A stretch of DNA of 64,000 bases from assembly GCA_963763485.1 (NCBI GenBank), contig CAVXOW010000008.1:248001-312000 (forward strand), given 5' to 3'. Within the stretch, counting starts at the first letter, position 1. Each line of letters starts with the position of its first letter. The notes under the pieces are model-generated. The model made no database searches. It saw nothing but the letters and a program-made list of their open reading frames with translations, and was not told where the DNA came from. Below are positions 35,470-45,370 of this stretch, piece after piece. A program made the translations under genes and the position numbers. Source of the stretch: CAWCKS01 sp963763485 (GTDB lineage: Bacteria > Pseudomonadota > Alphaproteobacteria > Rhizobiales > Xanthobacteraceae).

Positions 35470-37118
35470 ATGCGACGATTTTCGTTAGTTGCGATGACGG
35501 CGGCCGTCGTCGTGCTTGGCGGCGTTGCCCCCACATCGAGCGCCGAGAACATCGGTCTTGTCTGCACGTCCGAGAACACGCCGGCCGATGCGCAGATCGC
35601 GGCCTGCACCAAGATCATCGCGATGAAGAAGTTTTCCGGCGGGCAACTGGCGTCGCTCTATTTCTGGCGTGCGGTCGGCTACAACAAGAAGGGCGACTAC
35701 GGCAATGTCATCAATGATGCGACCGAAGCGCTGCGCATCACGCCGAACGACCAGTCGTTGCTCAACCTGCGCGGCTCCGCCTACTTCGACAAGGGCGACT
35801 ATGACATCGCCATCGCCGACTTCACGGACGCACTGAAGGCCGGCCAGCCGAGCGGCATCATCTACCACAATCGCGGCAACGCCTATCGCGACAACAAGGA
35901 CTATGCGCACGCGATCGCCGACTACGACATGGCGATCAAGCTGTCGCCGACCAGCTTCTCCTATGAAAATCGCGGTGGCTCAAAGCAGGCGTTGGGAGAC
36001 ATCGACGGCGCGTTCGCCGACATGAACCAGGCGATCCGCCTCGACCCCAAGGCGCCGGGACCGCTGATCGACCGCGGCGACCTCTGGCGCATCAAGCAGG
36101 ACTATGACCGCGCCATCGCCGACACCAACGCTGCGATCCAGTTGCTGAAGAGCGGCGTGCCGCTGCCGGCGCTTGACGGCACCGGGAAGCTATCTCCTGA
36201 GCGCCTACATCACCCGCGGCCTGGCGTATGAAACCAAGGGCGACATCGACAGCGCGAAGGCGGATTACACCGCGGCGCTGGGCGTCACCGTCACCGACGC
36301 CAACAGCAAGGCAGGTCAGGCGGCAGCGAAAGCCAAGCTCGCCGCGTTCAACAAGGCGGACGCCCTGCCGCCGCGGCCCGCGACCAACTCCGCCGGCGGC
36401 CGCCGCGTCGCGCTCGTGATCGGCAATGGCGCCTACGCCCACGTCACGGCATTGCCGAACCCGCCGAACGACGCGCACGCCGTCGCCAAGACGCTGCGCG
36501 ACCTTGGCTTCGAGGTCACCGAAAGCATCGATGCCGATCATGCGACGCTCGAGAAGGTGACCAGCAATTTCATTGTCGACGCCACCGGCGCCAAGATCGC
36601 CCTGCTCTACTATGCCGGCCATGGCGTGCAGATCGACGGCCACAATTTCCTGGTGCCCGTCGACATCCAGCGCGACAGCGTGCCTAACCTGATGGCCGCG
36701 ATGACCGACATGGATAACCTGCTGGCCGGCCTCGACGACAAGATCCGCACCAACATCCTGATCTTCGACGCCTGCCGCAACAATCCGTTCGAAAAGGTCG
36801 CCGACGCCGGTACCGGCCGCTCGATCTCGATCTCGACGGGCCTTGCCTCACCGGGCTCGCTTGCGTCAGGCGCAACCGCGGGCGCCGGCACGCTGATCGC
36901 GTTCGCCACCGCGCCCGGCAAGGTCGCGCTCGACGGCGAAGGCGGCAACAGCCCGTTCTCGGCGGCGCTCTCGAAGTACATGCCGACGCCGGGAATCGAG
37001 GTTCAACAAATGCTCACGCGGGTGCGCGCTGACGTCGTCGCTTCCACAGGCAGCAAGCAGGTGCCGTGGAGCAACTCGTCACTGCTCGGCGAGGTGTTAT
37101 CTGGCCGGGGCGAAGTAG
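35470..37118 (+). pseudogene. Secreted TPR-caspase (C14) protein, two frameshifts
   Basis: The signal peptide (MRRFSLVAMTAAVVVLGG, cleavage near SSAEN) is followed by five or six TPR units (residues 50-235; for example YHNRGNAYRDNKDYAHAIADY). The frame shifts near 36185 (extra A in GGGAAGC). A C14 caspase-like domain follows with RRVALVIGNGAYAHV, the catalytic His in LLYYAGHGVQIDG and the Cys in LIFDACRNNPF. A second extra base near 37096 (GGTGTTATCTGG) explains a readthrough; the restored end is GEVYLAGAK with TAG at 37116-37118. Restored length is about 548 residues. GGAGGACACCC precedes the start. A periplasmic protease or effector with TPR partner binding is expected. Confidence 0.85.
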
Positions 37119-37131
37119 CCAGACTTACTTT

Positions 37132-37268
37132 TACCTCCCCTGGAAGGGGGAGGTCGACTGCGAAGCAGTCGGGTGGGGGTCTGCCCGGTCAAACTTCGCA
37201 TATTGGAGCAAGAAGACCCTCACCCGGATCGCTACGCGATCCGACCTCTCCCTTTCAGGGAGAGGTGA
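37132..37268. repeat. Intergenic hairpin repeat, family C
   Basis: TACCTCCCCTGGAAGGGGGA with GTCGACTGCGAAGCAGTCG, then ACCCTCACCCGGATCGC, TACGCGATCCGACCTCTCCC and TTTCAGGGAGAGGTGA. It sits between converging genes just after the caspase stop. Confidence 0.8.
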
Positions 37269-37284
37269 GACGGACTCAGCATCT

Positions 37285-39177
37285 TCAATTCCTCCCGACG
37301 CCCTTCAGCACCAGCTCGTTCAGCCGTTTGGCGAAGGCGGCGGGGTCGTCGGGGATTTCGCCGTCGAGGATTTGCGCCTGTTCGAACAGCAACAGCGACA
37401 GGCTGCTGGCAGCGGCATCGTCCTTCGCTGCCTGCGCCGCCGGGATCGCCGCGACCAGCGGATGACGGGTGTTGATCTCGAGCACGGGCTTTGACGCATT
37501 GGCGCGGTGATGCCGCGCCAACAGCTTGTCGAGCTCGCGATCGGGTCCCTTGCCTTCGGCGACGAGACAGGCGGCGCTGTCGGTCAGGCGCTTCGATGCG
37601 CGGACGTCGGTCACCTTGTCGCCGAGCGCGGTCTTGATGATGGCGATGGTCATCGCCTCGTCGACCGCAGGCGCTTCGTCCTGTTTGCCGGCCTCGCTGC
37701 TCAGCGGGATCAGATCGAAATCGACATCGCCCTGGCTCAACGACTTCAGCGGCTTGCCGTCGAAGCCAGGTTGCGCCGAGGTCCAGAGCGCGTCGACCGG
37801 ATCGGTCAGCAGGAGAACCTCGATGCCGCGCGCCCGCGCCGATTCAAGCTTCGGGTTCGACTTCAGCCGGTCGAGCCCTTCGCCGACCAGATAATAGATC
37901 TCGGTCTGGTTCGGTTTCAGGCCTTCGAGATATTGCTTCAGCGATCGCCCTTCGCCGGTCGTGGTGGTGAAGCGCGCGAATTTCAGGAGCTGTTCGCGGC
38001 GCTCCTGATCCTCCCACAGACCTTCCTTCAGCACCGCGCCGAACGCACTCCAGATCTTGTTGAACTGCTCCGGTTCCTTGTCGGCGAGCGTCTCGAGCTC
38101 GCTGACGACGCGGCCGGTGAGCGCGCGCTTGATCTGCGCGAGCTGCGGATTGTTCTGCAGCATCTCGCGCGAGATGTTGAGCGGCAGATCCTCGCTATCG
38201 ACCACGCCTCGAATGAAGCGCAGGTAGTTCGGCAACAGCTCGGCATCGTCGGTGATGAACACCCGCCGCACATAGAGCTTGATGTGGCCCTTGCGGTTCG
38301 GCTCGAACAGGTCGAACGGCTTTGTCTGTGGCGCAAACAGCAGCACCGCATAGGATTGCCGGCCCTCGGCGCGATAGTGCAGCGTCATCGCGGGTTCGTC
38401 GAAGGCACCGGCGATCGCGCGATAGGCCTGCGTGTAATCCTCCGGCTTCAGCTCGGACTTCGGCCGCTGCCACAGCGCGCTCGCCGAATTGATCTGCCGG
38501 ATTTCGCCCTCTTCGGGCGCGAGCTCGATCGGAAACTGGATGTTGTCGGAGTAAGCGCCGACGATGCGTTCGATCTCGTAAGTCTCGAGATACTTGCTGG
38601 CGTCCTTTTTCAAATGCAGGACGATCTCGGTACCGCGGCTGACGCGTTTGGCCTGCTCCTCCTCAGCCGGCGCGATATCGTAGCCGGCGCCACCCGACGA
38701 TGACCAGGTCCAGGCCTCGGCGCTCCCGGCGCGGCGGCTGGTCACCACGATCTTTTCGGCGACCATGAAGGCGGAATAGAAGCCGACGCCGAACTGGCCG
38801 ATCAGGGTGTTGCCGTCCTTCTTCGCCTCGTTAGCCGCCTCGCCGAGCCGCTCGAGGAATGCGCGGGTGCCCGATCGCGCGATGGTGCCGAGGTTGTCGA
38901 TCAGCTCCTGACGGTCCATCCCGATCCCGGTATCGGAGATGGTCAGCGTATTGGTCTTCTTGCTCGGCGCGATCCGAATTTTCGGCGGGGTATCGCCGAC
39001 GAGGTCGGGATTGGCGATCGCCTCGTAGCGCAGTTTGTCGCAGGCATCCGAGCCATTCGAGATCAACTCGCGCAGGAAAATATCGGTCTCCGAATAGACC
39101 GAGTGCACCATCAGGTGCAGCAATTCGGTCACCTCGGCCTGGAATGGCTTGGTTTCTGTTGATGTCGCAGTCGTCAT
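37285..39177 (-). CDS. htpG: Molecular chaperone HtpG (Hsp90)
   Basis: The 630-residue protein is a full-length Hsp90. The ATP-binding GHKL domain shows FLRELISNGSDACDKLR (residues 34-50), ISDTGIGMDRQELIDNLG and LIGQFGVGFYSAFMVAEK. The middle domain has YVRRVFITDDAELLPNYLRF and GVVDSEDLPLNISREMLQ, and the C-terminal dimer domain ends in LNELVLKGVGRN. It is a cytosolic ATP-dependent chaperone. No operon partner is present. ATG 39177 fits the family's N-terminus. The gene is intact, in contrast to several neighbours. Confidence 0.96.
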   Translation of the reverse strand: MTTATSTETKPFQAEVTELLHLMVHSVYSETDIFLRELISNGSDACDKLRYEAIANPDLVGDTPPKIRIAPSKKTNTLTISDTGIGMDRQELIDNLGTIARSGTRAFLERLGEAANEAKKDGNTLIGQFGVGFYSAFMVAEKIVVTSRRAGSAEAWTWSSSGGAGYDIAPAEEEQAKRVSRGTEIVLHLKKDASKYLETYEIERIVGAYSDNIQFPIELAPEEGEIRQINSASALWQRPKSELKPEDYTQAYRAIAGAFDEPAMTLHYRAEGRQSYAVLLFAPQTKPFDLFEPNRKGHIKLYVRRVFITDDAELLPNYLRFIRGVVDSEDLPLNISREMLQNNPQLAQIKRALTGRVVSELETLADKEPEQFNKIWSAFGAVLKEGLWEDQERREQLLKFARFTTTTGEGRSLKQYLEGLKPNQTEIYYLVGEGLDRLKSNPKLESARARGIEVLLLTDPVDALWTSAQPGFDGKPLKSLSQGDVDFDLIPLSSEAGKQDEAPAVDEAMTIAIIKTALGDKVTDVRASKRLTDSAACLVAEGKGPDRELDKLLARHHRANASKPVLEINTRHPLVAAIPAAQAAKDDAAASSLSLLLFEQAQILDGEIPDDPAAFAKRLNELVLKGVGRN

Positions 39178-39364
39178 CGTCGATCCATTCAGTTTTCAGA
39201 ATTTTCGACCGATATAGCGATCTGTGACGCTGCTGCAAGACGATCCTTGGAGGCGGTTCTTCGTTATGCTGCCCGGCTTCGCGCAGGTGCTCGGATTCCC
39301 ACCGATGATGCGCCCGAAGGGCCCGGAGCGGTTTCGAAGCAGGCCGAAACTTGCTACCAATCCG

Positions 39365-39406
39365 GCAAGGCTTGAATTCAGCAAGGCTTGAATTCAGCAA
39401 GGCTTG
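39365..39406. repeat. Perfect 16-bp tandem repeat, 2.6 copies
   Basis: GCAAGGCTTGAATTCA occurs at 39365-39380 and 39381-39396, then the first ten bases again to 39406. It lies 29-70 bp before the RND adaptor start, in the region expected to hold its promoter or leader. Confidence 0.9.
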
Positions 39407-39434
39407 CGGGCCGCACTGCATCAGGGGTCTGGGG

Positions 39435-40583
39435 ATGAACGGCAGGCGAACGTGTCTTCTGGTATCAGGCGCGGTAACCGCCTTGCTTGCACTGAGCGCC
39501 TGCGGCGACGAGAACCACTATGTTGCTCCGCCGCCGCCCAAGGTGACGGTTGCCGCCCCGACCAAGCAGGCAGTGACGCGCTATCTCGAGCTGACCGGCA
39601 ATACGGTTGCGGTGAACTCCGCGGACCTGGTCGCCCGCGTCTCCGGCTTTGTGCAGGACATTCAGTACCAGGACGGCGCCATCGTCAAAAAGGGCACGCC
39701 GCTGTTCACGATCGAGCCGCAGCCTTACGACGTCAAGCTGAAGCAGGCGCAGGCGGCGGAAGCCGGCGCGCAGGCAACACTGAAGCAGGCCCAGGCCGAG
39801 TACGACCGGCAGAGTGCGCTGGTCGCGTCGCAGACGGTCAGCCGCTCCTCGTTCGATCAGGCCACGGCCAACCGTGATGCCGCGCAGGGCACCTACGATC
39901 AGGCCCACGCCAACACCCAGCTCGCACAGCTCAACTACGACTACGCCCATGTCACGGCGCCGTTCGACGGCGTCGTGCTGGCGCGGCAGGTCTCGGTCGG
40001 CCAGTTTGTCGGCGGCAGCGGATCGCCAACCGTGCTGGCCACCATCGTGCAGGTCGACCCGATCTACGCCACCTACAACATCAGCGAGCGGGACGTGCTG
40101 CGTCTGCGGGACGTGATGGCGAAACGCGGCATGAACCGCGACGATCTCATGCAGGTACCGGTCGAGGTCGGCCTGCAGAGCGAGACCGGCTATCCGCACA
40201 AGGGACACTTCAACTATGCCGCACCGATGCTGAATTCCTCGACCGGGACACTGGCTGCGCGCGCGATCTTCGACAACAAGGACCGCGCGCTGCTGCCAGG
40301 CTACTTCGTCCGTGTGCGGATTCCCGTCGAAGACCAGGCCGACGCGCTGCTGGTGCCGGACGCGGCGCTCGGCAGCGACCAGGGCGGGCGCTACCTGCTC
40401 GTCGTCAACAAGGACAACGTCGTCGAGCATCGCAACGTCAAGATCGGCCCATTGATCGACGGGATGCGGGTGATCGACGAGGGCCTCAAGGCCGACGATT
40501 CCGTCGTCGTGGCCGGCGTGCTGCGCGCCATTCCCGGGCAAAAGGTCGATCCGCAGGTCCAGGCTGCGGCCAACGCGAAATAA
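39435..40583 (+). CDS. RND efflux periplasmic adaptor subunit (MFP), lipoprotein
   Basis: The 382-residue protein has a lipoprotein signal with lipobox LLALSACG near residue 22. The membrane-fusion fold follows: a barrel-sandwich lipoyl half-motif (VSGFVQDIQYQDGAIVKKGT), a helical hairpin (residues 95-165; KQAQAAEAGAQATLKQAQAE), the second half (YDYAHVTAPFDGVVLARQVS) and a beta-barrel. It bridges the pump encoded 12 bp downstream to an outer-membrane channel not encoded here. ATG 39435 is chosen because the signal begins there. The spacing shows an operon. Confidence 0.92.
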   Translation: MNGRRTCLLVSGAVTALLALSACGDENHYVAPPPPKVTVAAPTKQAVTRYLELTGNTVAVNSADLVARVSGFVQDIQYQDGAIVKKGTPLFTIEPQPYDVKLKQAQAAEAGAQATLKQAQAEYDRQSALVASQTVSRSSFDQATANRDAAQGTYDQAHANTQLAQLNYDYAHVTAPFDGVVLARQVSVGQFVGGSGSPTVLATIVQVDPIYATYNISERDVLRLRDVMAKRGMNRDDLMQVPVEVGLQSETGYPHKGHFNYAAPMLNSSTGTLAARAIFDNKDRALLPGYFVRVRIPVEDQADALLVPDAALGSDQGGRYLLVVNKDNVVEHRNVKIGPLIDGMRVIDEGLKADDSVVVAGVLRAIPGQKVDPQVQAAANAK

Positions 40584-40595
40584 CGGCTGAAGACG

Positions 40596-43500
40596 ATGAT
40601 CTCGAAATTCTTCATCGAGCGGCCGGTCCTCGCCAATGTGCTGGCCATCCTGATGGTCGTGATCGGCGCGGTCGCGCTGTATCGGCTGCCGGTCGCGCAA
40701 TACCCCGACGTCGTGCCGCCGACCGTGCAGGTGACGACGCGCTATCCGGGCGCCAGCGCGCGCACCGTGATCGACACCGTGGCGCTGCCGATCGAGCAGC
40801 AGGTCAACGGCGTCGAGGGCATGATCTACATGCAGTCCTACGCCGCAAGCGACGGCAGCTACACGCTGACCGTGACGTTCGCGATCGGTACCGATCTCAA
40901 TGCCGCACAGATCCTGGTGCAGAACCGGGTTTCGACCGCACTGTCGTCGCTGCCGCAGGCGGTGCAGACGCAGGGCGTCAACGTGCAGAAGAAGTCGACG
41001 GCGATCCTGCAGATCGTGACGCTGACCTCGCCGACCAGGCAATATGACAGCCTTTATCTTGCGAACTACGCGACCATCCGCCTGAAGGACGAGATTGCGC
41101 GCCTGCCCGGCGTCGGCAGCGTGATCGTGTTCGGCGCGGGACAATATTCAATGCGGGTCTGGCTCGACCCGAACAAGATGCAGGCACGTGGCCTCATCAC
41201 CCAGGACGTTATCCAGGCGCTGCAGCAGCAGAGCGCGCAGGTGACGGCCGGACAGATCGGCGCGCCGCCGGCGCCGGCGGACCAGTCGTTCCAGTACACG
41301 CTCAACGTCATGGGCCGGCTCGACGACGCCGACGCCTTCGCCAATGTCATCGTCAAGGCCGGCGGCGGCAGCGACGTGACACGGCTCAAGGACGTCGGCC
41401 GGGTCGAACTCGGAGCCCAGACCTATGGCCAGGTGTTCAAGCTGAACGGAATTCAGGCGGCGGGCCTCGCGATTTTCCAGGCGCCCGGCGCCAACTCGCT
41501 CAATGTCGCCGGCGAAGTTCGCGACAAGATGAAGGTCCTGGCCAGCGAGTTTCCGCAAGGGCTGACCTACGACGTGCCGTTCGACACCTCGATCTTCGTC
41601 AACGAGTTGGTCAACGAGGTCTACAAGACGCTGTTCGAGGCGGCGATCCTGGTGCTGATCGTCATTCTGATGTTCCTGCAGGACTGGCGTGCGATGCTGG
41701 TGCCGGCGACCACCGTGCCGGTCACGATCATCGGCGCCTTTGCTGCGATGGCCGCGCTCGGCTTCACCGTCAACATGTCGACGCTGTTCGCCATCGTGCT
41801 CGCGATCGGCATCGTGGTCGACGACGCGATCGTCGTGGTCGAGGGCGCGGCCCACAACATCGAGAAGGGCATGAGCGGCCACGACGCGGCGATCCGCGCC
41901 ATGGACGAATTGTTCGCGCCGATCATCGGCATCACGCTGGTGCTGATGAGCGTGTTCCTGCCGGCGGCGTTCCTGCCCGGCCTGACCGGGCGGATGTACG
42001 CGCAGTTCGCGCTGGTGATCGCCGCGACCGCGCTGCTCAGTGCCGTCAATGCGGCCACGCTGAAGCCGACGCAGAGCGCGCTGTGGCTGCGGCGGCAGGT
42101 GCCGCCCGAGCAGCGCAACGCGTTCTACCGCGGCTTCAACGCGATCTATGACCGCGCCGAGGGCGCTTATTCGCGCTTGATCGGGCGGATGGCACAGCGC
42201 AGCGGCCTGATGGCGATCATCGCGCTCGCGATCATCGCGCTCGCCGGCTACGGCTTCACGCGCGTGCCGACCGGCTTCATCCCGATCGAGGACCAGGGTT
42301 ATCTGCTGGCGAGCGTGCAATTGCCCGATGGCGCCTCGCTCGACCGCACGCAGAACGTGCTCGACCGGGTCTCCGAGATCGCGCGCAAGACGCCGGCGGT
42401 GGCGCAGGTCGTGACCATTGCGGGCATCTCGGTGCTCGACAACTCGGCGACGCTGGCCAATTCCGGCGTCGCCTACATCATCCTGAAGCCCTGGAGCGCG
42501 CGCGGCGCAGGCGAGGATCTTCGCTCGCTGTATCTCGGACTGAACTCGGCGCTCGGCGCGATCGAGGAAGCACGCACCATCGTGCTGCCGCCGCCGCCGA
42601 TCCAGGGCGTCGGCAACGCCGCCGGCGTCACCATGCAGCTCGAGTTGCGTGACTCCAGCTTCGACCTCGCCAAGCTGCAGGCGGCGCTCGACACGTTCGT
42701 CGGCAACGCCTCGACGCAGTCGCGCCTGCAGCGCGTGCAGGCCTCGTTCCGCTCCAGCGTACCGCAATACACCGTCACCGTCGACCGGGTGAAGACCGAG
42801 GCGCTGAAGCTGACCACCGACCAGGTATTCGCCGCGCTATCGGGCTATCTCGGCTCGAGCTATGTCGACCAATTCAACAAGTTCGGCCGCACCTTCCAGA
42901 TCTATGTGCAGGCGGATTCGCAGTTCCGGCTGCGGCTGGAAGACCTCGCCAGCCTCACCGTCCGCAACAAGGACGGCAACATGATCCCGCTCGGCACGCT
43001 CGTGACGGTGACGCCGACGGTCGGGCCGTCGCTGATCAGCCTGTACAACCTCTACCCATCGGCGACGGTGATCGCGATCCCGCAGGCCGGCGTCTCGACC
43101 GGCGACACCATGACGCTGATGGAAGAGATTGCCGCAAAGACCCTCCCCCCTGGCATGGGCTACGAGTGGACCGCGCTGTCGTACCAGGAGAAGATCGTCG
43201 GCGGGCAGATGTACGTCGTGTTCGCGCTTGCGCTGCTGCTGGTGTACCTCGTGCTCGCCGGACAATATGAGAGCTGGTACACGCCGATCGCCGTCATCCT
43301 CGCCGTTCCGTTGGCGACGCTGGGGCCCATCGCTGTTCTCACGGGGCTGCACATCGACAACAATCTCTATGTCCAGATCGGCCTCGTGCTGCTGATCGCG
43401 CTGTCGGCCAAGAACGCGATCCTGATCGTGGAAGTCGCGCGCGAGCGCGTCGCAGAGGGAATGAGCGCAATCGACGCGGCGCTGGCCGGCGCGCGTGCCC

Positions 43501-43739
43501 GCTTCCGCCCGATCCTGATGACGTCGTTCGCGTTTATCCTCGGCATGCTGCCGCTGGTGCTTGCGACCGGCGCGGGCGCCAGCGCCCGCAAGTCGATCGG
43601 CATTACGGTGTTCTCGGGCATGCTCGCCTCGACCTGCCTTGCCGTGCTGTTCGTGCCGTCGTTCTTCGTCGTCGTGCAGCAGTTCGTGGAATGGCGCGCG
43701 CGGCGCAAGGCCAAACCGGTGACGCAACCCGCGGAGTGA
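40596..43739 (+). CDS. RND multidrug efflux permease (HAE1 family)
   Basis: The 1047-residue protein has the AcrB/MexF architecture: TM1 (NVLAILMVVIGAVALYRLP), the porter domain with SPTRQYDSLYLANYATIRLKD, TM4 with the proton-relay pair in AIGIVVDDAIVVVEG, a second large periplasmic loop (GFIPIEDQGYLLASVQLPDG), and TM10 with LIALSAKNAILIVEVARERV. The relay Asp pair and TM10 Lys are present, so the pump should be active. It would export hydrophobic or aromatic compounds with the adaptor before it. No regulator gene is adjacent. Confidence 0.95.
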   Translation: MISKFFIERPVLANVLAILMVVIGAVALYRLPVAQYPDVVPPTVQVTTRYPGASARTVIDTVALPIEQQVNGVEGMIYMQSYAASDGSYTLTVTFAIGTDLNAAQILVQNRVSTALSSLPQAVQTQGVNVQKKSTAILQIVTLTSPTRQYDSLYLANYATIRLKDEIARLPGVGSVIVFGAGQYSMRVWLDPNKMQARGLITQDVIQALQQQSAQVTAGQIGAPPAPADQSFQYTLNVMGRLDDADAFANVIVKAGGGSDVTRLKDVGRVELGAQTYGQVFKLNGIQAAGLAIFQAPGANSLNVAGEVRDKMKVLASEFPQGLTYDVPFDTSIFVNELVNEVYKTLFEAAILVLIVILMFLQDWRAMLVPATTVPVTIIGAFAAMAALGFTVNMSTLFAIVLAIGIVVDDAIVVVEGAAHNIEKGMSGHDAAIRAMDELFAPIIGITLVLMSVFLPAAFLPGLTGRMYAQFALVIAATALLSAVNAATLKPTQSALWLRRQVPPEQRNAFYRGFNAIYDRAEGAYSRLIGRMAQRSGLMAIIALAIIALAGYGFTRVPTGFIPIEDQGYLLASVQLPDGASLDRTQNVLDRVSEIARKTPAVAQVVTIAGISVLDNSATLANSGVAYIILKPWSARGAGEDLRSLYLGLNSALGAIEEARTIVLPPPPIQGVGNAAGVTMQLELRDSSFDLAKLQAALDTFVGNASTQSRLQRVQASFRSSVPQYTVTVDRVKTEALKLTTDQVFAALSGYLGSSYVDQFNKFGRTFQIYVQADSQFRLRLEDLASLTVRNKDGNMIPLGTLVTVTPTVGPSLISLYNLYPSATVIAIPQAGVSTGDTMTLMEEIAAKTLPPGMGYEWTALSYQEKIVGGQMYVVFALALLLVYLVLAGQYESWYTPIAVILAVPLATLGPIAVLTGLHIDNNLYVQIGLVLLIALSAKNAILIVEVARERVAEGMSAIDAALAGARARFRPILMTSFAFILGMLPLVLATGAGASARKSIGITVFSGMLASTCLAVLFVPSFFVVVQQFVEWRARRKAKPVTQPAE

Positions 43740-43743
43740 GCCC

Positions 43744-44994
43744 TTGGCCGATCCGGTCAACGAACGCATCGAAACACTTGTTATCGGCGGCGGCCAGGCC
43801 GGGCTCACGATGAGCCACATGCTCAGCAAGCGCGGCTGCCCGCATCTTGTCGTGGAGCGCAACCGCGTCGCCGAGCGCTGGCGCAGCGAGCGCTGGGATG
43901 GTTTGCATTTCCAGTTCCCGAACTGGTCGATAAAGCTGCCGGATTTTCCGTTTGTCACGAGCGATCCCGACGGGTTCGCGACCAAGCAAGACATCCTGAA
44001 GTATGTCGAAGCCTATGCCGAGTTCGTCAAACCACCGCTGCGGAGCGGTGTTGCGGTGACCCATCTGCGCAGAGGTCCGGGCGGCAAGAGCTTCGTCGCC
44101 GAGACATCGGCGGGACCGATTGAGAGCGACAACGTCGTTGTGGCGACCGGTCCTTACCAACGCCCAAAACTTCCGGACCTGCTGCGAGACCACAAAGACC
44201 TGTTTCAAGTGCACGCCTCCAGCTACACCAATCCGAACCAGCTGCCGTCAGGTGCCGTGCTCGTCATCGGTTCGGGCGCCTCAGGCGCGCAAATCACCGA
44301 GGAGCTGATGCGTGCGGGCCGGCGGGTGTTTCTCTCGGTCGGACGACATCGCCGCGTGCCGCGACGCTATCGCGGGCGCGACCTGATGTGGTGGCTTTAC
44401 GCGCTGGGCCGCGACAAGATGACCGCAGAGCAACGCGGACCCGATCGGCTGCTGCCACTGATCACCGGCGCCTATGGCGGACACACCGTCGACCTCCGAC
44501 GGTACGCGGCCGACGGTGTCACGCTGCTCGGCCATCTCTCGGGCGCAAAGGATGGCGTATTGCAATTTGCTGATGATCTTGCCGAGAATATCCGGCAGGG
44601 CGACGCGTCCTACAACATGTTCTTGAGCATGGCCGACGCACAGGTCGTGGACGCAAAGCTCGATATGCCTGAAGATCTGGCGGCCCACGCGAGGCTGCCC
44701 AAGCCGCCGGGCGTCGCGACGCCTCCCTCTCAACTCGATCTACGCGCCGAGAACATCAACGCCGTGATCTGGGCGACCGGCTATGCGCTGGACATCGGCT
44801 GGATCGACATACCCGTGATCAGCCCTGACGGCGAACCGATCCACCACCACGGCGTTGCCGAGATCCCCGGCCTTTATTTCATCGGGCTGCAGTGGCTCTC
44901 GAAAATGATGTCGTCATTCCTGTCCGGTGTCGGCGATGATGCCGCACGGCTCGCCGATCATTTGGTGGAGCGCCGGGGCAGCTCAAATCACTGA
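43744..44994 (+). CDS. Flavin-containing monooxygenase-like NAD(P)/FAD oxidoreductase
   Basis: The 416-residue protein has two nucleotide-binding sites: VIGGGQAGLTMSHML at residues 13-27 for FAD and VLVIGSGASGAQITEEL near residues 163-180 for NADPH. The FMO-type ATG motif reads VIWATGY near residue 340. It is related to trimethylamine or Baeyer-Villiger-type monooxygenases (CzcO-like). The start is a TTG at 43744, four bases after the pump stop, so it is probably translated with the efflux pair and may modify a compound that the pump exports. Confidence 0.87.
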   Translation: MADPVNERIETLVIGGGQAGLTMSHMLSKRGCPHLVVERNRVAERWRSERWDGLHFQFPNWSIKLPDFPFVTSDPDGFATKQDILKYVEAYAEFVKPPLRSGVAVTHLRRGPGGKSFVAETSAGPIESDNVVVATGPYQRPKLPDLLRDHKDLFQVHASSYTNPNQLPSGAVLVIGSGASGAQITEELMRAGRRVFLSVGRHRRVPRRYRGRDLMWWLYALGRDKMTAEQRGPDRLLPLITGAYGGHTVDLRRYAADGVTLLGHLSGAKDGVLQFADDLAENIRQGDASYNMFLSMADAQVVDAKLDMPEDLAAHARLPKPPGVATPPSQLDLRAENINAVIWATGYALDIGWIDIPVISPDGEPIHHHGVAEIPGLYFIGLQWLSKMMSSFLSGVGDDAARLADHLVERRGSSNH

Positions 44995-45000
44995 ATTGCC

Positions 45001-45038
45001 GCCGCGCCAGCCTGGATTCGCCGCGCCAGCCTGGATTC
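45001..45038. repeat. Perfect 19-bp tandem duplication
   Basis: GCCGCGCCAGCCTGGATTC occurs twice without a gap. It is directly after the monooxygenase stop codon in a 185-bp gap that shows no other feature. Confidence 0.9.
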
Positions 45039-45179
45039 AATGCCAGCCCCGAAATGCCAGCATGCTGAACAAATGCTTGCCGCATCAACGCTGACTCTAT
45101 CTGGTTAGGTTAAGATGCGACTTACGTTGCAGGTACGGCGCGCGTGGCACAGGGTGCGACCTTCGCATCGAGATGACGC

Positions 45180-45365
45180 ATGTCGCATTCTTTCTACAGC
45201 GCCGACCGGGCCACGCATCGCAAGGTCATGATTGTTGGCCTGATGCTGTGCGCGATGTTCGTCCTGGTGTCGTATTTCCTGAAGCCGCAGCCCGACAACA
45301 CCTACGTGCTGCTCAAGGCGGACAAGCTGACCCGCACCGCGGGACGACCGGCGCCGGCAAATTAG
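45180..45365 (+). CDS. Small single-pass membrane protein, hypothetical
   Basis: This 61-residue ORF has a basic N-terminus (SADRATHRK), one hydrophobic helix at residues 17-34 (MIVGLMLCAMFVLVSYFL), and a polar tail with KPQPDNTYVLLKADKLTR. The positive-inside pattern supports an inner-membrane protein with its tail in the periplasm. The ribosome site is weak. It ends 5 bp before the end of the convergent TPM gene. I do not recognise a family. Confidence 0.5.
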   Translation: MSHSFYSADRATHRKVMIVGLMLCAMFVLVSYFLKPQPDNTYVLLKADKLTRTAGRPAPAN

Positions 45366-45370
45366 CAAGA

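Noticed and set aside
37507..38703. 398-codon plus-strand ORF opposite htpG
   Set aside because: It is a mirror frame of an intact HtpG gene and has no recognisable domain.
39465..42767. Two minus-strand ORFs of more than 500 codons opposite the RND pump genes
   Set aside because: They are antisense frames of two clear efflux genes, with no motif or ribosome site.
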